DNA from: Russula earlei
Lineage: Eukaryota; Basidiomycota; Agaricomycetes; Russulales; Russulaceae
Assembly: GCA_025769875.1 (NCBI GenBank)
Contig: JAGFNK010000823.1
Coordinates: 1-20,821 of the forward strand
DNA: 20,821 nucleotides
Direction: 5' to 3'
Below, piece by piece: positions 1 through 8,713 of the stretch. The notes beneath the pieces are model-generated. The model saw only the letters and a list, made by a program, of their open reading frames with translations, was not told where the DNA came from and ran no database searches. Within the stretch, counting starts at the first letter, position 1. Each line of letters begins with the position of its first letter. Made by a program: the position numbers and the translations under genes.

Positions 1-345
1 AAGAGCCCCTATCGGGAACCCGGCACGGAAAATGACGCAGCGGTTGGCCTCAGCGGAACGCTAGACAAATGATCGTACCGTGGATCAGTTGCCGGTGTGC
101 TCAGCGGCCGCTCTCCATTCCTCGGCCTGTGAATCCGTGTATGTCTCTCTTTCCGATTTGCGCTCCACACATTCACGAGGCGAACTCACCTCCAAAGCCC
201 TCGCTTCCGCTTCTCTCAACAAGTCCGACACGCCCCCAACACAGCTGAAGAGTCCTGGTCAACACACCACCCCCGTTACCCTAGAACAAGCGTTCAAGCC
301 GTGCAGTACTGTAGTACATACCCGCTTCCTCTGAGTTGACCATGC
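1..345. other. Left flank, no confident gene
   Basis: This stretch is GC- and CpG-rich. It has one open frame on the plus strand (65-334) with no ATG near its beginning and a Ser/Thr-rich translation that I do not recognise. The frame begins right after a TAG that could also be read as a 3' splice site, so it might be a last exon, but no domain or partner exon is visible. A short palindromic stretch (GTACTGTAGTAC) lies near 306-317. I see no other structure. Confidence 0.2.
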
Positions 346-351
346 GTACGT

Positions 352-391
352 GCATCAGGGAATCCTACATTTCTGAAATATCAGTAAATAT
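352..391 (+). repeat. Left terminal inverted repeat (candidate)
   Basis: This 40-bp sequence beginning GCATCAGGGA is AT-rich inward (TGAAATAT then TAAATAT). It matches the reverse complement of 2175-2214 at 34 of 40 bases with no gap. The six differences lie in the middle and inner part and the outer ten bases are identical, as expected for transposon ends. Confidence 0.5.
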
Positions 392-521
392 GAGTATTCT
401 CCATATTGTTACATATTCTGAGATACTGTAGATATTCTGATCCCACATTTCTGAAATATCATTAAACTATGAGTACTCTCATATTGCTACATATTCCAAG
501 ATACTGTATAGATATTCTGAT
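365..521. repeat. Tandem duplication, 78-80 bp x 2
   Basis: Two AT-rich copies follow each other: about 365-442 and 443-521. Each contains ACATTTCTGAAATATC, then TATGAGTA, then CATATT, ACATATTC, GATACTGTA and GATATTCTGAT in the same order. Small indels separate them (CT before ATGAG, TAT before GATATTC). The first copy overlaps the left terminal inverted repeat, so the duplication multiplies the subterminal sequence of the candidate element. Confidence 0.75.
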
Positions 522-699
522 ATAGAAGTTGAAGGTGTAATTTGGAGACAATCCAAAGGTAATTGTAGCTGCTTCCAGCACTGATCAAGAAATTAATGAA
601 CAGTCAAATAGCTATGCCTATCAAGGAAAGGGTTAACAAAAAAATATGTGTTTGTGTCTAAAACGGTCGCACTTGTCCAGAATGACAGTGCCACACTTG

Positions 700-2010
700 T
701 GGGAATGAGGTGAACACTTCGACGAATATGGGCGGCGTCTTCACATCTTCGTTTCTCGTTTTGCCGTCCTTCCTCTCCTTCCTCTCCTCTTCCTGTCCTT
801 CCCATTCCCACTCTTCCTTCCCCATGATCCCAGTTCAAGACTCCCAAGCTGCCAGTCTCCTCAAAATTTCACTGGCTAATTCACAGGTGATTCGAAATTT
901 CCCGCAAGCTATGGTGTGTTCGTTTTCGCGCCCTCTCTCTCATCCTCTCTCCCTCTCCTTCCCACACCCTTCTTCCAAGCAGGCCCCTGAAAGCTCTTCT
1001 TCTACCTGCTTCCCCCAAATCCCCTTTCCTCCTGTGTCACTGTAGTGACACGTGGCGACTCCAGGCCAAGACCACAAGAATACCCAATGCCCATGAAATT
1101 GATTCTGTGTCCGCAAACCCAGTGCGCTTTTTTTATTTCTTTCATTTGACACACTTTGTTCACGGCAACAGCACGGCCAGGACCGCGGTGATGACGCAGC
1201 CGTCAAGACCCATGGGGCCAACGCCAGACATGACCAAAATGGCCACGAGAACGCTTCTGTGGAACCACGAACCCGGTGCGCGTTTTTATTTATTTTTATT
1301 TTTCACTTGCTCTTTTTGACCTCTTCTCACAGCAACAGCACGGCCGGGACCGCGGTGATGACGCAGCCGTCAACACTCGCGATGGTGGGTTTCGTTTGGC
1401 ACCACGCCCGTGTGAGCCTCCTTTTTCCTGGCTTTTCCAAGATGTGTTTTCCGCCGGTGCGTGTTAGGTTTCGTTTTCACGCGCTCTCTCTCATCCTCTC
1501 CTTCCCACTACACAGTTCCTTGTTGGGCTTCAAGGCGATGTGCTTATGGCCGTGACGGCGGCGCTCTCCCACCCACTGGCACCCATTCCCCTGCAGTGGT
1601 GACCATGACGACTCGGCCGTGGATATAACGATCTCGCGATGGCCACCACCGCGTGCGTTTTTTCGTTTTCATTTCTATACGGTTTTTGATTGTTTCTTTT
1701 CCTCTCCAGCTCCTATACATGCCAGTTCCCGAGCGCGCAGCGTTCCTCTCACTTCCCCTCTGCTCCAGTTTACCCATGCCAAAAGGGGCTGTGAGCGACG
1801 GGTCAACGCAGCGCATGTACGCGGCCATTCGCACGCCAAAAAGGGGCCATCTCCTCTCCTCCCTCTCTCCCCTCTCCTTTCCAGCCCCAAAATCTTTTCC
1901 CTTCCCCTTACCGAAGTTCAGTTGCTAAGCGGTGAAAAATTTGTTTTCGCGGCCGCGTTGCACCGCGAATCGTCCCCTCCTGTCCTGTCCTGTCCTCTGC
2001 CCTAGCCCCG
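700..2010. repeat. Degenerate modular repeats, GC blocks between T-rich blocks
   Basis: The clearest pair is a unit of about 152 bp starting at TTCTGTG 1103 and again at 1255. Each copy has AACCC(A/G)GTGCGC, a T-rich run of about 55-60 nt, then GCAACAGCACGGCC and a block reading GGACCGCGGTGATGACGCAG. Weaker relatives occur near 1440-1515 (GGTGCGTG, then a CTCTCTCTCATCCTCTC run ending ACACAG), near 1590-1710 (GACTCGGCCGTGG, then GTGCGTTTTTTCG ending CTCTCCAG) and near 900-1040. The T-rich blocks look like short fungal introns (GTGCG donors, CAG acceptors). No continuous gene can be assembled, so coding is unproven. Confidence 0.55.
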
Positions 2011-2174
2011 GTGTCCTACGGTCTCTACTACTGCGATATATTGTAGGGACAATTTGCCGATAATGTTGATATTTATCAATAAATATACATACGCAAATGA
2101 CGACACTTCGAATTCAGATAATTACCAATAATCAAGGTATTCTCCTATATACCAGTATATACTGACATTTAGAG

Positions 2175-2214
2175 ATATTTAGAGATATTTCAAAGATGTA
2201 GTTTTCCCTGATGC
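2175..2214 (-). repeat. Right terminal inverted repeat (candidate)
   Basis: Read on the minus strand this begins GCATCAGGGA and matches 352-391 at 34 of 40 positions. The neighbouring inward sequence contains repeated AGAGATATTT units. It is followed outside by CGT, also present just outside the left end. Confidence 0.5.
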
Positions 2215-2217
2215 CGT

Positions 2218-2772
2218 GCTATATGTTATGTTTTTACAGGCCTTTTCGTTTGGTTTAGTGTAAGGTGATTTGGAGCGACTATACAGTAATTTGAACGGAT
2301 GCTACGTCCCTCCACGCCTCCTCCCTCACCTCCTCTCACCTAGTCTCCACCTCCGCCCCGACCGCACACTCAGGTAGAACGCTTGCGCCTTTGCTCGACA
2401 AGCACAAAACGGCGTTCAACCCCGTTTCGTTTGTACATGCTCGCCTCTCTGACTCGACTCTGCGTTTAGATCGTTTCAGTCAGTCCCTGTTGGAAATTAT
2501 ATTAGCGGTCATTTGTTGTTCAACTCTGAGCAGGGTAATACGAACTTCTCGTTCGCGTTTCTGATGACAAGGCACAGTCACGTTAATCTCGGTTTCCAGG
2601 CTTCCAAGCGAGAACAAGCGATATCCCGGTCGCAGAGTGATGGGGATGTAGTACTACTACACGTAAAGTTATCAACTCACGCATATGTCACCGGCATTTA
2701 CATGCTCCGAATAACCTCAATTGGCTTCAGCCACACACAGAACATCCTACTTCGACCCATCTGAATGCTAGG
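2218..2772. other. Intergenic or 5' region upstream of the DOMON-b561 pseudogene
   Basis: A cytosine-rich stretch (about 2300-2360) is followed by ordinary mixed sequence. One plus-strand open frame (2513-2764) has no family resemblance I can defend, although its end (a Thr-Ser-Ile-Gly stretch near 2715) could be decayed DOMON sequence. This segment may hold the promoter and first exons of the gene at 2773-4121, but no TATA box or start codon could be chosen with confidence. Confidence 0.25.
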
Positions 2773-4121
2773 ATGCAAACAATTGATTATTTCGGTGGCT
2801 CTCCCATTTCATCACGCCTCCCCACCGACTCCTACACCTCAGTAACTCTGTCGCAGCGCAAGATGCCGTGCTCACGCCTGATCCAGACCCGCCACTCAGC
2901 ACCACGCTCGACCTCTTGGAGACTTTGGTACGTCCCCCTTTTCCCGTACTCCATTCCCTTTCCTTTGCTTCCACGAGGCGCTCCCGCTGCCGGTGCTCAC
3001 AATTCGTCTCCGCATGATGCACGCGTAGTCTTTGCGGTAGGTCATAGGGGAGTATCCCTTGGTGGCGTGCACTCGACCTGTGAGAGTTTGCGTGTCCTCT
3101 TTTGGTTTATTCAGTTCACCGTCGTCTTGGTGCTGTGCAGGCCCCCGCGGGTGGAATGCAGAAACATCATCTTCGCATTCATCCACACGGCGCCGGGTTC
3201 TTTGGACGGTGACATGCGCATCTCGATCCACCAGAGATATGGAAGAGCCATACTCAACTTGACACGTATACCCGCGTCCTTGGAGGATGCGTCTCACGCA
3301 GACCAGGACTAGGACACTTCCGCCGGGGTGTGAGGCACGGCCAAGAGTCAAGCTCAGACACGGCGGAGGCGTCAGCGCCGTCAGACGCTGTTGGGTCCAA
3401 GTCGACGTCGACCGCGGCGGCCACACTCACTGGAGGGCCAGAAGCTGAAGCTGAAGCTGGATGGCAGCCGCAGCAATGAGCGGCAGTGGCTGCATTGCCA
3501 GCTTTCGTCCACGCCACGCTCTGCACTGCCGCATTCCTGCTTGTCGTTCTGTCCGGGGCGCTTGTCGTGTGGTACGCGAAGCTCACGGGTAGCGACGCCG
3601 CCTTTGACCTGCACAGGAAACTGCAGGTTCGGAGTCGGAGGGCGTCCTTTGCTTCTTCCCAGCCCCTTCTCACACCCTTCGTTCTCATTGCATGTGTGGA
3701 CTGTACTTTCACGCACTCGCAGCTGGCACGTCCATCGCGATGGGCATGCTCGCATACCTTTTCATGGACAGCAATGGTTCCGGTACTGTGCACAAGGTAA
3801 TCGCTCAGACCACTTGCGGAGGGACGCGCCACCGTGCCGACCGCGACCGTTCCTCATACGTGCAGTTGTGGGTGCCGTTCTTGTGCAGTTGTATGGCGTG
3901 TCGGCTTCTGGATCCAGCGCACGCCCACCCGGACCCGGACACACGTGCACAGCTTGCTGCTCGCTGGGCTTGGCGGATCGATCGTCCTGCTCGGATTCTA
4001 CGACGCCTGGCTCGGCTTGGATGCGGGTGGCGACAGACCGCTCTTGTGGTGTATGATCCTATTCTTGATGAGCGAGGCTTGCACAGCAGCTTTCTCTTGT
4101 GAGAACTCAAACACTAGATGA
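2773..4121 (+). pseudogene. DOMON-cytochrome b561 membrane protein, degraded
   Basis: The family are fungal transmembrane electron carriers with an outside haem-binding DOMON domain and a multi-helix b561 core. Visible DOMON parts are SVTLSQRK at about 2840-2865, a shifted frame reading TPDPDPPLSTTLDLLETL up to 2927, and a stretch at about 3155-3260 with PGSLDGDM, then H, then LNLT. A low-complexity Ser/Ala linker follows, then b561 helices with four candidate haem-ligand histidines in HATL (about 3510), LHRKL (about 3615), VHK (about 3790) and HVHS (about 3945). Probable introns are 2928-2977, 3080-3140 and 3797-3865; a fourth near 3630-3690 has lost both splice sites. Breaks include a frameshift after SQRK, one after LNLT, TGA at 3477-3479 and a frameshift near 3895-3905. 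The tail ends at TGA 4119-4121. Family assignment is fairly sure; exact exon ends are not. Confidence 0.68.
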
Positions 4122-4423
4122 CAAATTCCAAGGGATACCCTCGCCGCATGTCGTTGGGGCGGTGATCAGTTTGGTAGATTGGTGCTAACATGAAGGGCGA
4201 ATACGTCACTTTGGACTCTCACTCTTCTTGTCTTGCCATCCCATCAATCTGCGGCATCTGTGCCATCTGTACCAGCTCATCTCGTAGCAGGGGCTATGCA
4301 GTGGATGAAATAAGAACAAGTCAAGTCTTGGAAACTATCAGCGCTCGCGTCGCAATGAGGGACTCTGTGGCCTAATGCTTAAGAGCATACGCCCCGCGTG
4401 TCGGACGCCCCAGTCATGCTCGT
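4122..4423. other. Intergenic, with a short tRNA-Arg-like 5' segment
   Basis: No gene is evident. At 4361-4377 the bases GACTCTGTGGCCTAATG look like the acceptor strand, position 8-9 and D-arm start (A box) of a fungal tRNA-Arg. The downstream anticodon arm does not fold properly, no matching acceptor 3' strand (CAGAGTC) follows, and no good B box is present. This is at most a tRNA relic or a SINE-like head. Confidence 0.25.
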
Positions 4424-4795
4424 ATGGTCTGCACGACTCAAGCGCACAGTTCCTCACATTCGTTTCTTCCCCCTTTGTTTCATCCCCTCGGTTCTCCGCA
4501 ATGTTTGTCATTCTTGCTGTTTCTCACTGCTCCCCGCACTCACAAGTGGGTCACACGCAGGTTGCCCTTCACGGTGTCCATCATGACTGCCATTGCCCTG
4601 ACCTCCGGGAATATTTACTGCATTGGATGGTCATTCACTTTTTCCCTAAAGCCTAGAGGGAACCTGCTCATGTGTTTTATAACCTTTGCCCTAGTGTCGT
4701 TACTCATAGTGGGATACTTTGTCGAGGCATTGCAAATGGGTGAGATTCGGAGGTCAATGTGGATGTATTGCCAAGGTGTATCACACCGGCACTAA
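4424..4795 (+). CDS. Unrecognised ORF with one hydrophobic segment
   Basis: This is an open frame of 123 codons starting with ATG. Its N-terminal third is Ser/Pro/Phe-rich and its middle is Thr/Ile-rich. Around residues 83-106 it has one convincing hydrophobic stretch (LLMCFITFALVSLLIVGYFV) flanked by a basic residue before and charged residues after, as in a membrane helix. I do not recognise the family. The stop lies a few bases from the outer edge of the F-box inverted duplication (about 4802), so the frame may be a gene truncated by that rearrangement, or chance. A CACAAG/TGGGTCAC stretch near 4545 could be a splice junction, which would shorten the real coding part. Confidence 0.22.
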   Translation: MVCTTQAHSSSHSFLPPLFHPLGSPQCLSFLLFLTAPRTHKWVTRRLPFTVSIMTAIALTSGNIYCIGWSFTFSLKPRGNLLMCFITFALVSLLIVGYFVEALQMGEIRRSMWMYCQGVSHRH

Positions 4796-5077
4796 TATTC
4801 AATTCGATCCTTGCGTGTAAGTGCCTCAAGAACCGCATGACATTGTTTAGAATTAACAAGGGAAGTGGGCATGAGTGTGTGCGCGGAAGAAACTTCAACG
4901 GTTGTGTGTTCCACATAACGAGAACTGTGTTCTGCACTGGATTCAAAAGATGAGATCTGAGTAATGGTACAGCAACAAAGGTGCTTGGAGTCAGGTAATT
5001 GTACTAACAATCACACAGAAGGCAAATGATATGAGATGCTAATTACACGGGGAGCATAAAGAACTCATCAATCCTGC

Positions 5078-6388
5078 CTAGGTCCTATCCCAACGATGGA
5101 CAGCCACAGGGTGACCAGAGTGTTTTCGCTTGGCGATGAATCCTTCAATATATTTCGGAACTGTTTCCAATGGCTCTTGGCCCTCCAAGAAAATGTTCTG
5201 GAGCGCGGGTAAGACTGCTGTTACTCTTTCTCCTGCGAGCTCTTCCAGCGCTTGGCAGACATGTGGCCCAGCTTGATGGGTTAGGCGCAGATCCTCCATG
5301 GCAGTGAACGGGGCCAGGAGTGGAGAGAAAGGGAAAGGATGAGCTGCAGACCTGGGCCAGCGATGCAAGCTGCCAATCCAACTCGCTGCAGCTGATTTCT
5401 AACGAAAGCTCCCAAAGCTGATTTGTGCCACTGTAAATTGTGAATCGAATTTCACGATCGGAAGTGTACACGTTTGCTCTGTCACATGAATTGAACGATT
5501 CTACTTGACTGATCAATCGGTAGAGTTGTGGGAGGACAAAGTGGATGTCCATGAAGAATGTTACGAGGAGTTTATTGAGAAGGGGAGCCTCGATTTGGGC
5601 CAACAAGTCCTCCAAGTACTCGTGAACGCCTTTGAACTCAAGATCGATGAGTGCGGGGAGGACAGAGCGTGTGACCGGAGGTGGAAGTCGACTCGCCGGA
5701 TATAGGGGGGATCGGAATTCAAGCCAAAGCTCTTCCAGTCTGGACAAGACCGATAGGGCGGTGACCAGATCCTGGGGAGAAATGTAACCAAGATCGGGAA
5801 TATTAAGGAGGTAAAGAACGACAAGTTGATTGGAGCACAAGAGTAGTTTTGGAATTCCTGGGAACGGACGATTGTTGAATGAGAGTTGTCGCAGAATTGG
5901 GGCGGATCCGCCCAAGAACGAATCCGAAAGGAACGTCACAGCGTTGTCTTCTGCATAAAACCGTAGATGTGTCAGCTCCGGGAATGGATTCTGCATCGCT
6001 GCTGCGAGTCTTCCCATTCTGATGTTGGAATGTTAAACAAGTTGATTTCACATATGCGATGGCGGTGCTCCGATTCGAGGGCAACAGCTACGTTTTCCCA
6101 GGAGTTCGACAAGTCGGAACCATGTCTTATCATCACAGGCAAGACTGGCCAGACGTCCAGCATCTCGGATATCGGTCTCTTTCCTGTGTACTCAAGTCGC
6201 AGGTTCAGGCGACATGGCGATGCAAAAACGACATGTCGCCATCTGTGACATACATGGACCAGTGTATGCCATCCGTTTGTCCGTATTCCTAAGAGATTCA
6301 CATAGAAATGGAATATTTCCACAAAGACATCATTGGGGAGCGTGTTGATTGTCAACGGGTCTGAAATCGATCGGTCAGTGGTCGTCAT
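5078..6388 (-). pseudogene. F-box-type protein gene, copy A, broken
   Basis: In Agaricomycetes, proteins of this kind carry an N-terminal F-box and a long, weakly leucine-rich C-terminal part; they are taken to be SCF ubiquitin-ligase substrate adaptors. From the ATG at 6388-6386 the frame reads INTLPNDVFVEIFHFYV within the first 35 residues, then a Trp- and His-bearing stretch (WHTLVHVCHRWRHVV), as expected for an F-box. A more upstream ATG at 6574 exists, but the F-box position favours 6388. After about 125 codons a one-base loss in an A run (about 6011-6013; GGGAAGACTC here, GGGAAAGACTC in copy B) shifts the frame. The leucine-rich part then continues at 6017-5340. A deletion of about 80 nt at about 5318-5321 shifts it again, and the C-terminus ends at TAG 5080-5078. 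Copy A keeps the C-terminal GHPVAVHRWD tail that copy B lacks. Confidence 0.75.
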
Positions 6389-6503
6389 GGACACTGATAA
6401 AAAACGACACACCCTGGCGATGTTCACAAGGAATTGCTTCCAACGACGCTTGTAAGGGACCACCAATCGTGGTCGAGGAGCAGGCGGCGCAAGGCAATAA
6501 TGA

Positions 6504-6559
6504 CTGGTCGAAGCCAGTGAGTGATGAGACGTGATAACGGATTTGCAAGCTTTACTCAC
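6504..6559 (-). other. Possible 5' leader intron of F-box copy A
   Basis: On the minus strand this segment starts GTGAGT and ends GACCAG, with CTCAC about 20 nt before the end as a possible branch site; it is 56 nt long. Splicing it would leave the reading from ATG 6574 out of frame, so it fits better as an intron in the untranslated leader ahead of ATG 6388. In copy B the donor region is altered by a short deletion and reads GTTTAC. Confidence 0.35.
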
Positions 6560-6619
6560 TTTAGACATGGTCATGGTGACACTCGCTCGACGTACAGGCG
6601 AAAGCTCACCACTGAGGAT

Positions 6620-6972
6620 GTGAGTAGCGTCCTGGAGAAAGGTGATCGTCTGGATTTACCCACGAGCCAGCGGCGTCAGTGCGATGAAGAGCGTCCGTCG
6701 CCCACACCTTGTTCATGGCTTAGACTGCCATTGGCCTCGTGAGGCACATGTTCGTAAGACCACCCGGCTGTCGTGATCACCCACATAAGGAGCATGCGCA
6801 ATTGAGATAGATTGCAGGCGAATGACGTCGATTGCATGTGCAAAGGTTACAATGCCCCTGATGGATGTATTTATTGAACAAATGAATGAAGGGAACGGTC
6901 TGAGGGCACGGCAATCGGCACGCGGGAACACTGGTCCATCAGGAAAAACACATTAATCTTTTTAAGCTTTAT
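6620..6972. promoter_or_regulatory. Spacer between the inverted F-box copies
   Basis: This 353-bp unique spacer lies between two divergently oriented gene copies, so it would hold both promoters or one shared promoter. An AATAAATACATCC on the minus strand (about 6855-6867) is the only TATA-like element noted. I see no coding sequence. Its placement makes it the loop of a potential 1.8-kb-arm hairpin. Confidence 0.35.
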
Positions 6973-8713
6973 CATTCTCACTGGTGAGCTTCCGCCTGTA
7001 CGTCGACTCGGAGCGAGTGTCACCGTGGCCATGTCAAAAGTTTACAAATCCGTTATCACGTCTCATTACTCACTGGCTTCGACCAGTCATCAATGCCTTG
7101 GGCCGCCCGCTCCTCGACGACGATTGGTGGACCCTCCCAAGCCTCGTTGGGAGCAAGTCTTTGTGAACATCGCCAGGGTGTGTCGTTTTTGCTCAGTATC
7201 CATAACAACCACTGACCAGTCGATTTTAGACCGGGTGACAATCAACACGCTCCCCGATGATGTCCTCATGGAGATATCGTGTTTGCATCGCCACGTCGCC
7301 TGAACCTGCGACTTGAGTACACCGGAAAAAGACCGATGTTTGAGATGCTGGACGTCTGGCCAGTCTTGCCGGTGGTGATAAGCGATGGTTCCGACTGGTC
7401 GAACTTTTGGGAAAACGTAGCCGTTGCCCTCGAGTCGGAGCACCGCCATCGCATATGTCAGATCAACTTGTCCCTTATTCCAACATTACATTGGGAAAGA
7501 CTCGCAGCAGCGATGCAGAATCCATTCCCGGAGCTGACAGTTCTGCAGTTTTGGGCAGAAGACAACGCTGTGACGTCCCTTTCGGATTCGTTCTTGGGTG
7601 GATCTGCCCCACTTTTGCGACATCTCTCACATTCAACAATTGTCCGTTTCCAGGAATTCCTAAACTACTCTTGTCCTCCAATCAACTTGTCACTCTTTAC
7701 CTTTTTAATCTTCCCGATCTCGGTTACATTTCTCCCCAGGATTTGGTCACCGCCCTATCGGTCTCGTCCAGACTTGAAAACTTTCGCCTTGAATTCCGAT
7801 CCCCAATATATCCGGAAAGTCGACCTCGACCTCCGCTCACGCGCTCTGTCCTCCCCGCATTTCTTGGATTCCGCGGCGTTCACGAGTACTTGGAAGACTT
7901 ACTGGCCCAAATCGAGGTTCCCCTTCTCACCAGACTCCGCGTAACATTCTTCATGGACATCGTCTTTGTCCTCCCACAACTCCACCGGTTGATCAGTCAG
8001 GTAGAATCGTTCAATTCATGTGACAGAGCAACCGTGCACATTGTCGGTTTTGCAATTCAACTCGCAATTTTCAGAGAATCACCTCAATTTACGGACGTCA
8101 TCTTAGAAATCAGGTGCAGAGAGTTGGATTGGCAGCTTGCATCACTGGCCCAGGTTTGCAGCCCATCCTTTCCCTTTCTCTCCACTTTGGTACACCTCGA
8201 CATCACGGACTGTGTTTTAAAATCACACTGGAAAGATGACATGGAAACCACACAATGGCTGGAACTCCTGGTCCCGTTTACTGCCATGAAGGATCTGTGC
8301 CTATTAGATGAAGTTGCGCCACATGTCTGCCAAGCGCTGGAAGAGCTCGCGGGAGAAAGAGTAAGAGAAGTCTTACCCGCGCTCCAGAACATTTTTTTGA
8401 AGGTCCTCGGGCCATTGGATTCAGTTCCGAAATATATGCACAATTGATGAGTTCTTTATGCTCCCTATCTAATTACCATCTGATATCATTTGCCTTCTGT
8501 GCGATTGTTATTACCTGACTCCAAGCACCCTTGTTGCTGTTCCATTACTCAGATCTCATCTTTTAAATCCAATGCAGAACACAGTTCTCGTTATATGGAA
8601 CACTCCGTTGAGGTTTCTTCCGAGCGCGCACGCATGCTCACTTCCCTTGCTCATTCTAAACGATGTCATGCGCTTCTTGAGACACCCACACACCTAAAGA
8701 CGCTGGATCGAAT
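6973..8713. repeat. Right arm of a large inverted duplication
   Basis: This is the inverted partner of 4802-6619. It starts near ATCATTCTCACTGGTGAGC and ends near GGATCGAAT 8705-8713. It carries F-box gene copy B and the same 3' flanking sequence. Several deletions distinguish it from the left arm (about 80 nt near 7281 and about 70 nt near 8436), and it retains about 80 nt near 8200-8275 that the left arm lost. Confidence 0.88.
7202..8447 (+). pseudogene. F-box-type protein gene, copy B, broken
   Basis: This is the inverted paralogue of the gene at 5078-6388. The codon matching the start of copy A is ATA (7202-7204) instead of ATG. The F-box begins INTLPDDVLMEI but is cut by a deletion of about 80 nt at about 7281 that removes the rest of the domain and shifts the frame. 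The middle frame resumes at FASPRRLNLRLEYTGKRP. A two-base insertion near 7629-7631 shifts it again, after which the leucine-rich part is open to 8447. The C-terminal tail found in copy A is missing through a deletion of about 70 nt at about 8436, so the protein would stop at TGA 8445-8447. Copy B retains about 80 nt (LVHLDITDC, then WKDDMETTQWLELL) that copy A lost. It is non-functional as read. Confidence 0.75.

Larger units (their letters stand above)
352..2214. mobile_element. Candidate non-autonomous TIR DNA transposon
   Basis: The bases at 352-391 and the reverse complement of 2175-2214 match without gaps at 34 of 40 positions; both begin GCATCAGGGA. The outside flanks on both sides carry CGT (349-351 and 2215-2217), a possible 3-bp target duplication. 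Just inside the left end is a 78-80 bp tandem duplication, a common subterminal feature of DNA transposons. The 1.86-kb body has no transposase; it holds degenerate GC-rich blocks separated by T- or pyrimidine-rich blocks. I infer a MITE-like or gene-fragment-carrying element. The superfamily is not assigned: a 3-bp duplication would suit Harbinger- or CACTA-type elements, but CGT is not a typical target and three bases match easily by chance. Confidence 0.42.
4802..6619. repeat. Left arm of a large inverted duplication
   Basis: Reverse-complemented, this arm matches 6973-8713 over almost its whole length. The match covers the F-box-type gene, about 45 bases upstream of its longest ATG frame (CGCCTGTACGTCGA and GAGCGAGTGTCACC on both arms), and about 280 bases of 3' flank (GATGAGTTCTTTATGCTCCC, CAGAACACAGTTCTCGTTAT). 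Similarity stops near GGATCGAAT on the outer side and CTCACCA on the inner side. Divergence includes several deletions of about 70-80 nt, so the event is not recent. Confidence 0.88.

Noticed and set aside
1981..1997. CTGTCC microsatellite as a functional site
   Set aside because: Only three short TGTCC units; an ordinary low-complexity run.
3254..3832. Long minus-strand open frame over the DOMON-b561 pseudogene
   Set aside because: It is a shadow of the plus-strand GC-rich coding sequence, which carries the recognisable motifs.
4361..4440. Possible tRNA-Arg gene
   Set aside because: Only the first 17 bases fit. The anticodon arm does not fold, no B box is convincing and the 3' acceptor strand is missing.
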